Under the pieces are notes generated by a model that worked only from the letters and a program-made list of their open reading frames with translations, ran no database searches and was not told the origin of the DNA. This document shows, piece by piece, positions 44,582 to 52,255 of a stretch of 64,000 nucleotides of DNA. A program made the position numbers and the translations under genes. This stretch comes from Bradyrhizobium roseum (lineage in GTDB: Bacteria; Pseudomonadota; Alphaproteobacteria; Rhizobiales; Xanthobacteraceae): positions 4,092,001-4,156,000 of the forward strand of contig NZ_CP129212.1 in assembly GCF_030413175.1 (NCBI RefSeq), read 5' to 3'. How positions within the stretch are numbered: the first letter of the stretch is position 1; the number at the start of each line of letters is the position of its first letter.

Positions 44582-45018
44582 CGCCATGGCCGGCAAGACG
44601 TCTGCGAAATCGGAAGGCCGCAAGGAAGGCAGCCACCAAGCGGCCCGCCGCAACGCCCGCACTCCTCTCAGGCGGCAATCCTCAGATCGCAAAGAGCGAC
44701 GGCGATGCTCCCGTGCAGGCCTCCATCGCGGCCATGCCGGGCTGGAAACGCGACATCGGACGGCACCTCGACGCCCTCATCGAGCGCACCGTCCCCGGCG
44801 TGCGCAAGGCCGTGAAATGGAATTCGCCGTTTTATGGCGTCGAGGATCAAGGCGGCTGGTTCCTCAGCTTTCCCTGCATCACAAAATACGTCAAAGTGAC
44901 GTTCTTCCGCGGCACCTCGTTTCGCCCTCTTACATCAGGCGAATCCAGGCACGAGGAAGTGCGCTACCTCGATATCCATGAAGACGAACGGTTCGACAAA
45001 GCTCAGCTTGCGGCATAG
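44578..45018 (+). CDS. DUF1801 domain protein, apparently truncated at the C-terminus
   Basis: A 146-residue frame from a GTG. The first 35 residues are basic (KAARKAATKRPAATPALLSGG), then the DUF1801 domain: IAAMPGWKRDIGRHLDALIERTVPGVRKAVKWNSPFYG, GGWFLSFPCITKYVKVTFFRG, SGESRHEEVRYLDIHEDE. It ends at a TAG (45016) in ..AQLAA*, but the frame continues V-K-Q-A-S-Q-L-P-G-E-R-L to a TGA at 45055. In relatives I recall a Trp at the stop position. The better ATG at 44586 (MAGKTSAKS) is in another frame, suggesting an indel near the start as well. Function of DUF1801 is unknown. Confidence 0.65.
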   Translation: MTPWPARRLRNRKAARKAATKRPAATPALLSGGNPQIAKSDGDAPVQASIAAMPGWKRDIGRHLDALIERTVPGVRKAVKWNSPFYGVEDQGGWFLSFPCITKYVKVTFFRGTSFRPLTSGESRHEEVRYLDIHEDERFDKAQLAA

Positions 45019-45074
45019 GTGAAGCAAGCCAGCCAATTGCCCGGCGAACGACTGTGATCCGAAAGACGACAGCC

Positions 45075-45521
45075 ATGACGAAGGCACCGGCAAGCGTGAA
45101 GCGCGGCACAAAGGACGCCAAAGGCGGCAACACTCCAGCCCAACACATCGACGCACGAATCCAGGAGCTGGACGACTGGCGCGGCGAGATGCTTGCGCGC
45201 ATCCGCGGCATCATCAAGCAAGCCGTCCCCGACGTCGTCGAGGAGTGGAAATGGCGCGGCGTGCCGGTATGGGAGCGCGACGGCATTATCTGCACCGGCG
45301 AGACCTACAAGGCCGTCGTGAAGATGACCTTTGCCAAAGGTGCCGCGCTGGACGATCCGACGGACCTTTTCAACTCGAGCCTCGAAGGCAACACCCGACG
45401 CGCTATCGATTTCCATCAGGGCGACAAGATCGATGAGAAGGCGCTGAAAGCGCTGATCCGCGAGGCGGCGGCATTGAACGCTTCGGCGCGCGCGGCCCGA
45501 AAGAAACCGAAGAGCGCTTGA
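45075..45521 (+). CDS. DUF1801 domain protein
   Basis: 148 residues from ATG 45075 (a GTG at 45054 is in frame and overlaps the end of the upstream copy). The domain is complete: HIDARIQELDDWRGEMLARIRGIIKQAVPDVVEEWKWRGVPVWERDGIICTGETYKAVVKMTFAKGAALDDPTDLFN. The C-terminus is Ala/Lys/Arg-rich. DUF1801 is a small cytoplasmic alpha+beta fold (YdhG-like) without known activity. Tandem arrangement with the damaged copy suggests an old duplication or a two-gene cassette. Confidence 0.8.
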   Translation: MTKAPASVKRGTKDAKGGNTPAQHIDARIQELDDWRGEMLARIRGIIKQAVPDVVEEWKWRGVPVWERDGIICTGETYKAVVKMTFAKGAALDDPTDLFNSSLEGNTRRAIDFHQGDKIDEKALKALIREAAALNASARAARKKPKSA

Positions 45522-45570
45522 CGAGCGGCCGATCGGCGAGTGTGCAACCCGCGCCTGACGGTTACGGCAT

Positions 45571-45774
45571 TTAGCCCGGTTTCTCGGCGCGACTCTTTAT
45601 GTCCGACAGTGTGTTGCCGATCATGGGCATCGGCTGCGCATCCTTGGCCACTTCATCAGCGAGCAGCCGCAACAGCATTTGATAACGCGCCTCGTCGCGA
45701 GTCGGATCGCTTTCGGCGATCGCAATAAGCTTGCGATATCGAATGATATTTTCGTCGTGGATGAAGTCTTGCAT
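45571..45774 (-). CDS. F-I-H family small protein, 67 aa
   Basis: ATG at 45772-45774 directly behind GGAGGG. The product reads MQDFIHDENIIRYRKLIAIAE then a RYQMLLRLLADEVAKD helix and a polar tail (MIGNTLSDIKSRAEKPG). It shares the start and the L-L-A-D/E-E repeat with the proteins at 15012 and 16293. It is convergent with the DUF1801 pair and divides them from the CoxL gene. Upstream (45790-45801) is a PhaR-like box with one mismatch on the minus strand. Function unknown. Confidence 0.62.
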   Translation of the reverse strand: MQDFIHDENIIRYRKLIAIAESDPTRDEARYQMLLRLLADEVAKDAQPMPMIGNTLSDIKSRAEKPG

Positions 45775-45993
45775 TGCGCCCTCCGGGCGTTGTGCAACGC
45801 GGCGCTGGTGGCGACATAATGTGCTGCTCCCGACACAACGCAAGAGTTTAGTAACGCGGCATACAATTTTATGCTGTCAAGCGCGCTTGTCGTAAAGCAA
45901 AGGGACGGAACTCTGATTGGGGCAGCTTGCACCCGCTGACGAATGCCAACGCGTCGGCGGGCCGAGCAGGCGCACCGCCACGCCAAGGTAGCT

Positions 45994-48315
45994 TCAGTCA
46001 GATGTTTGCGATCCAGCCGCCCGGATCGCCTGCCAGATTCGGGCGGACGTTGCAGGCATGTCGAGACGCTTCACGCCGAGCGGTGCCAGCGCGTTGACTA
46101 CGGCGTTCATGATGGTGGCGGGGGCGGCGATGGCGCCGGCCTGGCCGCTTCCCTTCACGCCGAGACGGTTGGCGCGGCTGGGAAAGTCGTCGGTCAAATC
46201 GCCCTCGAAAAAGGGAATATCGTCGGCGCGCGGCAACGCGTAATCCATCAGCGAGCCCGACAGGTTCTGTCCGGTTTCCGGATCGAACAGCGCGTGCTCG
46301 AACAGCGCCTGCCCGATGCCCTGCACCACGCCGCCATGAACCTGACCGAGCGTCTGCCGCGGATCGAGCAGCCGGCCGTAGTCATCAAAGATGACGTAGC
46401 GGTCCAGCCTGACCTTGCCGGTCTCAGGATCGATCTCGACTTCGGCGACGTGGCAGCCATTGGGAAAGGTGTAGCGGTCGCACAGATGGGTTGCCCGGTG
46501 CGCCAGCCCGGGCGCGACGTCATCGCCAGGCGTCTGACGAGAGGCGCGCGCCACTTCCTCGAGGCTGATCTCCTGCCCGGTCGCCGCCACGCGCAACATC
46601 CCTGCCTCGTAGCGAACCGCTTCCACACTTGCCTGCAGCAGGCGGGCAGCCAGCCGCCGCGCGTTCTCGATGACGCCTTCGGCGGCCATCAACAGCGCGG
46701 TGCCGCCCTGATGCATCGAGCGAGCCCCGCCGTGCCCGCCGCCGGAGTCCAGATCGTCCGTATCACCCTGCCGGAATCGAAAACGCTCCGCCGGCAGGCC
46801 GAACGCATCGGCAGCGATCTGTGCGTACGTGGTCTCATGTCCTTGGCCGTTGGAATGCGTGCCAACCATCAGATCAATCCGGCCGTCGTCACCGACACGC
46901 ACCTCCGCCACCTCGTTGGGCGTGCCGCGCGCGGTTTCGAGGAAACACGCATAGCCGAGGCCACGGAGCCTGCCCTGCTTGCGGGAGGCGCGGCGGCGCG
47001 CCTCGAAGCCCGCAGCGGCCTTGGCTGCGTGATCGATCGCATGGGCAAAACGGCCCTGCTCGACCGTAAGCCCCATCGCGCTGGCATAGGGAAAGCGTCG
47101 AAAGATGTTCTTGCGCCGCAGTTTCAGGGGATCCAGGCCGAGCTGCGCGGCTGCGATATCGATGCAGCGCTCGATCAGGTAGTTCGCCTCGGGCTTGCCG
47201 GCGCCGCGATAGGCATCGACCGGGGTCGTGTGGGTGAACACGCCGCTCGACTGAAAGGCGATCAGCGGAATGGCGTAGACCCCGCCCATCGCGCTCGCCA
47301 TCGCCATCGTTGGCACGACCGGCGCCACCGTCGAGACGTAGGCGCCGAGATTGGCGAGAACCTTGGTTTCGAGCGCGAGGAAGCGGCCATCGCCATCAAG
47401 CGCGAGGCGCGCGCGGATCAGGCTGTCGCGGCCATGGACGGAGCCGGTAAAGTCCTCGCTGCGATCGCCGATCCACGCGACCTGCCGGCCGAGCCGGCGC
47501 GCCGCCCACAGCACCAGCACCCATTCCGGGTAGAGCACGTTCTTCATTCCGAAACCGCCGCCGACGTCGGGAATGCTGACACGAAGCTTATCCCTGCCGA
47601 TGCGGAACACGCCGTCGGCCAGCAGGTCGCGGATCGCGTGCGCGCCGGCGGCCGAGGCGGTCAGGTGCAGACGGCTGCTCGCCGCATCGAACTCCCCCAG
47701 CGCGCCGCGCGTCTCCATCGGCGCGGCGACGACGCGGTTATTGACGAGCTCGCATTCGACCACGTGGGCGGCGTCGCGGATCGCGGCTTCCACCGGGCCG
47801 ATCTCGCCACGGTTGAACCGGAAGCCGATGTTGCCCCGCGCTTCCGGCCAGACCGCAGGGGTATTCGGTTGAACGGCATCCGCGATCGCCACCACCGGCG
47901 GCAGCGGCGCATAGTCGACGACAACGGCCTCTGCAGCATCGCGCGCGGCCCCTTCAGTTTCGGCAACGACGAAAGCAACGGGTTCACCGACATAGCGAAC
48001 GGTATCGCGCGCCAGCGCGTAACAGGGCGGCACCACCAGCGGCGTCGTCATCGGTACTGTTGTCACCGCGCAGGGTAGCGGGCCAAGATCGTCGGCGGCC
48101 AAATCCTGCCCGGTGAGCACGGCCGCGACGCCGGGCATTTGGCGCGCCGCATCGGCATCGATCGCGACGATCCGCGCATGCGCGTGCGGCGATCGAACCA
48201 CCACGCCATGCAGGGCCTCCGGCGCCATGAGGTCGGCGACATAGCGCCCGCGCCCCCGCACGAAGCGCTCGTCTTCGAGCCGGTTGACGCTGCGTCCCAA
48301 TAACGGTTCGGTCAT
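45994..48315 (-). CDS. CoxL-type xanthine dehydrogenase family molybdopterin-binding subunit
   Basis: 773 residues from ATG 48313-48315. N-terminus LLGRSVNRLEDERFVRGRGRYVADL is typical. Moco-binding features: VSIPDVGGGFGMKNVLYPE, TPVDAYRGAGKPEANY (the A-Y-R-G-A-G motif of the non-CO-oxidising form) and GTHSNGQGHETTYAQ. The end has GVKGSGQAGAIAAPA where most relatives have G-E-x-G, with the Glu acting as base. There is no CoxM (FAD) or CoxS (2Fe-2S) gene beside it, so either partners lie elsewhere or it works otherwise. Expected to hydroxylate an aldehyde or N-heterocycle. The E-to-Q change is the key question. Confidence 0.85.
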   Translation of the reverse strand: MTEPLLGRSVNRLEDERFVRGRGRYVADLMAPEALHGVVVRSPHAHARIVAIDADAARQMPGVAAVLTGQDLAADDLGPLPCAVTTVPMTTPLVVPPCYALARDTVRYVGEPVAFVVAETEGAARDAAEAVVVDYAPLPPVVAIADAVQPNTPAVWPEARGNIGFRFNRGEIGPVEAAIRDAAHVVECELVNNRVVAAPMETRGALGEFDAASSRLHLTASAAGAHAIRDLLADGVFRIGRDKLRVSIPDVGGGFGMKNVLYPEWVLVLWAARRLGRQVAWIGDRSEDFTGSVHGRDSLIRARLALDGDGRFLALETKVLANLGAYVSTVAPVVPTMAMASAMGGVYAIPLIAFQSSGVFTHTTPVDAYRGAGKPEANYLIERCIDIAAAQLGLDPLKLRRKNIFRRFPYASAMGLTVEQGRFAHAIDHAAKAAAGFEARRRASRKQGRLRGLGYACFLETARGTPNEVAEVRVGDDGRIDLMVGTHSNGQGHETTYAQIAADAFGLPAERFRFRQGDTDDLDSGGGHGGARSMHQGGTALLMAAEGVIENARRLAARLLQASVEAVRYEAGMLRVAATGQEISLEEVARASRQTPGDDVAPGLAHRATHLCDRYTFPNGCHVAEVEIDPETGKVRLDRYVIFDDYGRLLDPRQTLGQVHGGVVQGIGQALFEHALFDPETGQNLSGSLMDYALPRADDIPFFEGDLTDDFPSRANRLGVKGSGQAGAIAAPATIMNAVVNALAPLGVKRLDMPATSARIWQAIRAAGSQTSD

Positions 48316-48390
48316 GGCAAACTGTATGGAATCCCGCGGCGGCAAAATCAATCGGCGCCGCGGCGGCGGGCGCTGCCGATCGTGGAGCTG

Positions 48391-48606
48391 TCAGCGCCGC
48401 GCCAGTTGCAATTCCATCAGTGGCAGTCGTTGCAGGACGACGGGATTGCGCTCGCCGCGATGGGCTTCGCGCAAAATCGCTTCGGCGATGGCTTGAACGT
48501 GGCTGGAATGGACCGGTTCGGGGAGCGAGGCCACTGCGGCGTCAAGTGCGGCCTCCATTACCGAGATCACCTCGGGCGGAAACGACGCATGGGAAAAGTC
48601 CTTCAT
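48391..48606 (-). CDS. Conserved small helical protein, 71 aa
   Basis: ATG at 48604-48606; the longer frame to 48747 has an unlikely start. It reads MKDFSHASFPPEVISVMEAALDAAVASLPEPVHSSHVQAIAEAILREA, a regular helical pattern, then basic QRLPLMELQLARR. This type, with F-P-P-E-V-I-x-x-M-x-x-A-L-D and a V-H-S-S-H-V pair, is common in Bradyrhizobium. It is soluble, with no cysteine. It lies 75 bases upstream of the CoxL start on the same strand. Function unknown. Confidence 0.62.
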   Translation of the reverse strand: MKDFSHASFPPEVISVMEAALDAAVASLPEPVHSSHVQAIAEAILREAHRGERNPVVLQRLPLMELQLARR

Positions 48607-48774
48607 GACGGCCGTGACCAAAAGCTGCGGCTGCCAACACGTTCCCGCATCGGGATGCAGCGGCAGCCCCGCTTTGAAGCATGATGTGCCTATCCCTGGA
48701 ACACCCTGAACAAGTCTTGCTGGTGCCAGATCGTTCCTCGCTCGCAAACAAATCGCCGTGCATCGGCTCGCGCT

Positions 48775-49506
48775 CTAAACCGACGGATCCTGGTGGAGAT
48801 AGCGGTCGTCGAATTGCGCGAGTTCCGCAAGTTTCGCCTCGTCGAGCACGGTCACGCGCCCGCGGCTGATGTCGACGATGCCGTCGTCGCGAAGTTGCCG
48901 GATGATGCGATTGGCGTGCACCGGCGTGATACCCAGCGCCTCGCTGATCTGTTCTTGCGTCAGCGGCATGTCGAACGTGTCGCCCGCCTCGCGGCCGATC
49001 ACTGCAAGGCGTTGGCGAAGTTCGACAACGGTGTGGGCCAGTCGGCTGGCGGCCGGCCGCTGACCGACATTGACGATCCACTCGCGAAATATCGCAGCAT
49101 CGATCAGCGTGTCGCGCCAGAACACCTCGGCGAGGTTTGGATTTGCCCGCGTCATGGCGCGCAGCGACGTGTGCGCGATGAAGCCCAGCGTCGAGGGAAC
49201 CATCGCGACCAGATCGTGGTCCATCCGGTGCAGATGCAGGCTCTGCAGGTCGGGTATCTCGCCGGGAATATGGATCGAGAGAATTTGACGCTGCCCGGTG
49301 ACGGTCGTTTTGGCGCGAACGCAAAACCCCTCGATGACGAGGACGCATTCCGAGGGTCGGCTTCCGTCGGCCGCGATCGTCCGTCCCGGCTCCCAATGGC
49401 GCACGTTGATCGGAAGCGCACGGATCGCGGCGATATCCGCTTCGTCCAGCCCTGTGACGGTTTTGAGTCGCCGAAACAGGGCTGTCAAAACCAGCTCCCG
49501 GTCCAA
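48775..49506 (-). CDS. Crp/Fnr family transcriptional regulator
   Basis: 243 residues from TTG 49504-49506 with GAGGAG upstream. N-terminal cyclic-nucleotide-type beta roll (ADGSRPSECVLVIEGFCVRAKTTVTGQRQILSIHIPGEIPDLQSL), dimer helix, then a winged helix LTQEQISEALGITPVHANRIIRQLRDDGIVDISRGRVTVLDE. Only two cysteines are seen, so no FNR-type iron-sulfur cluster; the ligand is unknown. Family members bind TTGA-N6-TCAA-like sites, one of which lies at 11619. It is divergent from the SPGL protein at 49631. Confidence 0.88.
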   Translation of the reverse strand: MDRELVLTALFRRLKTVTGLDEADIAAIRALPINVRHWEPGRTIAADGSRPSECVLVIEGFCVRAKTTVTGQRQILSIHIPGEIPDLQSLHLHRMDHDLVAMVPSTLGFIAHTSLRAMTRANPNLAEVFWRDTLIDAAIFREWIVNVGQRPAASRLAHTVVELRQRLAVIGREAGDTFDMPLTQEQISEALGITPVHANRIIRQLRDDGIVDISRGRVTVLDEAKLAELAQFDDRYLHQDPSV

Positions 49507-49630
49507 GCCCGCATCTCCTCAAGTTACGATCTACCTGAACGGAACGACGCGGACCGAAGCCGGTTCCAACAAAGGTTAAGGAAGGCCCACGCCCGGCATG
49601 CGAGGATCATCACCAACACGGAGTTTTACC

Positions 49631-49834
49631 ATGAAGAAAAAGCGCAACCGCAGCCGCCCGCCGGAGCCGCTCCAGGAGCGGCTCAAGCAAATTGCCGTTG
49701 ATGCCCGCGAAAAGGCCGCCGGCCTGCCGCCGGGGGATGAACGTGATCGTCTGCTGGAAACGGCGGTCTCAACCGAGTCCGCGGCGGCCATCGACCGCTG
49801 GTTGTCGTCGCCCGGCTTGCAGAGCCCCAAATAG
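49631..49834 (+). CDS. Small protein of the SPGL-ending family, 67 aa
   Basis: ATG at 49631 (no strong ribosome site; GGAG lies 12 bases upstream in ACGGAG). Sequence: MKKKRNRSRPPEPLQERLKQI, then DAREKAAGLPPGDERDRLLETA and IDRWLSSPGLQSPK. It parallels the 13456 product over its whole length (basic start, L-P-x-G-x-x-R, W-L-x-S-P-G-L end). It is soluble and helical. No neighbour suggests function. Confidence 0.62.
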   Translation: MKKKRNRSRPPEPLQERLKQIAVDAREKAAGLPPGDERDRLLETAVSTESAAAIDRWLSSPGLQSPK

Positions 49835-49876
49835 GCTCTGCCGAGAGTTGCCGATTACCGCTTGCCGCGTTGATCG

Positions 49877-50713
49877 CTACGCCGGCGCGGAGTGCTCGGC
49901 GCCCTGCAACTTGCGCCGGCGCCAGATCGACCCGGCGACGAGCACGACCGCGATGCCGATCAGTCCAAGCACCACCTCGCCGCCATGCCCGTTATTGGTG
50001 AACTGCGGCGCCATGCCGATCGACTTGAGGACGCCATCGAGGCCGGTACCGACCGGACCGTTGAAGAACGCATGCAGCGTCGGCTGCAGCGCCGGATCCG
50101 TCGCCATCACCTCGCCGGCGATCCAGCCGAGCAGGCCCGCGCCGGCCCACACCAATGCCGGCAGGCGCGTCAGCAACGCCATGATCAGCGCGGCGCCGGC
50201 AACGATCAGCGGAACACTGATGGCAAGGCCGATGACCAGCAGCGGGATGCTGCCATTGGCCGCCGCGGCCACCGCGATGACGTTGTCGAGGCTCATGACG
50301 ATGTCGGCAATCGCCACGATCTGAACGGCGGCCCACAGATGCGCGGCCGCATCGACGCCGCCTTCATCCTCATGTTCGGGCACCAGCAGTTTTGCCGCGA
50401 TCACCAGCAGCGCCAATCCGCCGACCAGCTTGAGGAAGGGCAACCCCATCAGGGTCACGACGATGCCGGTGAAGATGATGCGCAGGAAGACGGCGACGCC
50501 GGCGCCGAGCACCATGCCCCAGAACCGCTGCCGCGGCGGCAAGCCACGGCACGCCATCGCGATGACGAGTGCGTTGTCGCCCGACAGCAGGATGTTGATC
50601 CACATGATCTTGCCGAGCGCGACCCAGAAGGCGGGCTGCTGCATCTCGGCCTGGAATTGGGTGAAGAACGCCGAAATGTTTGCAGGATCAAGAATATTCA
50701 ACAGCCAGTCCAC
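49877..50713 (-). CDS. TerC family integral membrane protein
   Basis: 278 residues from GTG 50711-50713 with GGGAGGA upstream. About seven membrane helices, with the two conserved acidic motifs: INILLSGDNALVIAMA (about 40-55) and IADIVMSLDNVIAVAAAANG (about 135-155). In TerC/YjbE-type proteins these Asp-Asn pairs are thought to handle metal ions such as manganese, and some members help load exported metalloproteins. The large loop between them is acidic (VPEHEDEGGVDA). It lies 58 bp downstream of ndk on the same strand, so it may be co-transcribed. Confidence 0.85.
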   Translation of the reverse strand: MDWLLNILDPANISAFFTQFQAEMQQPAFWVALGKIMWINILLSGDNALVIAMACRGLPPRQRFWGMVLGAGVAVFLRIIFTGIVVTLMGLPFLKLVGGLALLVIAAKLLVPEHEDEGGVDAAAHLWAAVQIVAIADIVMSLDNVIAVAAAANGSIPLLVIGLAISVPLIVAGAALIMALLTRLPALVWAGAGLLGWIAGEVMATDPALQPTLHAFFNGPVGTGLDGVLKSIGMAPQFTNNGHGGEVVLGLIGIAVVLVAGSIWRRRKLQGAEHSAPA

Positions 50714-50771
50714 AGCGTTCCTCCCCCACGGCCGTCCGGCCGTTGCGCGGCCAGGCGCGCCGCGTCTACGA

Positions 50772-51194
50772 TCAACCGACGATTTCGTTTCCTGAGAAGA
50801 ACTGCGCAATCTCGATCGCGGCGGTCTCCGGTGCGTCCGAACCGTGCACCGAGTTCTCGCCGATCGACTTCGCATGGACCTTGCGGATCGTGCCGTCTGC
50901 GGCCTTCGACGGATCGGTCGCGCCCATCACGTCGCGATATTTCAGCACGGCCCCCTCGCCTTGCAGCACCTGCACCACGACCGGACCCGAGGTCATGAAG
51001 TCGACCAGTTCGCCGAAGAACGGACGGGCCTTGTGCACGGCGTAGAACGTTTCAGCCTGTTCGCGGGTCATGCGAATGCGCTTCTGGGCCACGATACGGA
51101 GCCCCGCCTTCTCGATCAGCGCGTTGACGGCGCCGGTCAGATTGCGCTCGGTCGCGTCCGGTTTGATGATCGAGAAAGTGCGTTCAATCGCCAT
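50772..51194 (-). CDS. ndk: Nucleoside diphosphate kinase
   Basis: 140 residues, standard length. Motifs: [19 protein letters not shown] at the start (phosphate-binding Lys), [21 protein letters not shown], and the active site region [31 protein letters not shown] with the phosphorylated His in N-S-V-H-G-S-D. It transfers phosphate between nucleoside di- and triphosphates to balance the NTP pool. The ATG at 51192-51194 follows an AAGGAAGAA ribosome site. TerC follows 58 bp downstream. Confidence 0.97.
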   Translation of the reverse strand: MAIERTFSIIKPDATERNLTGAVNALIEKAGLRIVAQKRIRMTREQAETFYAVHKARPFFGELVDFMTSGPVVVQVLQGEGAVLKYRDVMGATDPSKAADGTIRKVHAKSIGENSVHGSDAPETAAIEIAQFFSGNEIVG

Positions 51195-51514
51195 TTGTTC
51201 TTCCTTGCAAAACGCTGATTGGAGAGTTGCGGGGCTTATATCGGCGCCACCCCGGAACGGCAAGCGATCGTGTGACGCGCTGACAGCCCTTTTTGGGGTG
51301 TTTTGGTGCAGCGGAGGCATGCGGTAAACCGAAGATTACCGCGATTTTACCGACGTGAACGCTTCCTGAAGACGCCGTGCCGGCTGTGTTCAGCTTTGCA
51401 CCCGTAGACTTACGGCCGATCGAACGCAGGGCATGGGCATCCGCCGGCCCCAGGCGTCCGGGACCCGATCTCACGGATGGCGCCATTGGGCGCCGAAACT
51501 ATCAGGAGACGATC
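51195..51514. other. Divergent intergenic region (ndk / His-rich protein)
   Basis: 320 bases with no supported gene; a frame opening upstream of 51515 runs in phase but lacks a start with a ribosome site. It should hold both divergent promoters. No repeat or clear operator is seen. Confidence 0.4.
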
Positions 51515-51787
51515 ATGTTGCGTAAACTCTCGCTCGTTGCAGTGGCCGCGGCTGCGCTGGGTGCGGCGGCGCTGGCGCCGACGCAGGCGTCCGCCGGGGG
51601 CGGCTGGCACCATGGCGGGTGGCATCATCACCATCATCATCATCATCGCTATCACGGCTGGGGTGGCCCCCGCGTCTTCATCGGCGGCCCGGCCTATTAC
51701 GGCGGCGGATATGGCGGCTGCTATGCGCGGCGGCTGGTTCCCACCCCCTGGGGTCCGCGCTGGCGGCTGGTGAACCGCTGCTACTGA
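51515..51787 (+). CDS. Secreted His/Gly/Tyr-rich small protein, 90 aa
   Basis: Signal peptide MLRKLSLVAVAAAALGAAALAPTQASA, then GGGWHHGGW followed by eight consecutive His, and glycine/tyrosine-rich YGGGYGGCYARRLVPTPWGPRWRLVNRCY with two cysteines. GGAG precedes the ATG. The cluster of His suggests binding of nickel, zinc or copper in the periplasm. Similar exported His- and Gly-rich proteins occur widely in Bradyrhizobium. A strong terminator follows. Confidence 0.7.
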   Translation: MLRKLSLVAVAAAALGAAALAPTQASAGGGWHHGGWHHHHHHHHRYHGWGGPRVFIGGPAYYGGGYGGCYARRLVPTPWGPRWRLVNRCY

Positions 51788-51815
51788 CCTGATCCGAACC
51801 TCCCCCCAGACTGAT

Positions 51816-51844
51816 GCCCCGGCGACCCACGCCGGGGCTTTTTT
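51816..51844 (+). terminator. Rho-independent terminator after the His-rich protein
   Basis: GCCCCGGCG (51816-51824) pairs perfectly with CGCCGGGGC (51830-51838) around a 5-base loop and is followed by six T. The clearest intrinsic terminator in the window; 29 bases after the stop. Confidence 0.85.
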
Positions 51845-52012
51845 GTGTCCATGGAACCGGACTTTCCAAATCCGCATACACGATCGCGTTCGACTACCTG
51901 CGGATGAAGCCATGTCGTCGTGCCCGGAAACCAATGTCGCCGTTGTGACTTGACTTGGTGAATTGTCACTCAAGCCTTGCCCGTGCTGCGAGGCGGAATT
52001 GGTACATAAACC

Positions 52013-52186
52013 ATGGAATCCCGCATCGAACCCGATACCGAACACATTGATCACAAGACCTGCGTGTCGATCTGCGGCGCGATCGGCGAACGGCTGCAGC
52101 AGCGCTTTCGACCCGAGACCGAGCTGTCGCCGCGCCTGCGCGAATTGATCGACGAACTCCGCCGCCGCGACGGTGAAATGCATTGA
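52013..52186 (+). CDS. Small hypothetical protein, 57 aa
   Basis: ATG 52013 to TGA 52186. It reads MESRIEPDTEHIDHKTCVSIC then GERLQQRFRPETELSPRLRELIDELRRRDGEMH: acidic start, a C-V-S-I-C pair and a helical basic C-terminus. The composition is natural for a small regulatory or adaptor protein of this group. No strong ribosome site. It precedes the ABC-F gene by 69 bases and may share its transcript. Confidence 0.5.
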   Translation: MESRIEPDTEHIDHKTCVSICGAIGERLQQRFRPETELSPRLRELIDELRRRDGEMH

Positions 52187-52255
52187 GCCCTGCCAGAACG
52201 CCGATTTGACCGATTAATGGGTTGCGTTTGGCGGCGGGTCCGGTGACAAGGCCGG

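Noticed and set aside
45943..48078. 711-residue plus-strand frame opposite the CoxL gene
   Set aside because: Long only because high-GC coding DNA seldom has stops in this antisense phase; it lacks motifs, whereas the minus frame has all CoxL motifs.
51610..51660. CAT/CAC repeats suspected as a simple repeat or CRISPR-like array
   Set aside because: They encode the run of eight His in a secreted protein; no regular spacer-repeat pattern is present.
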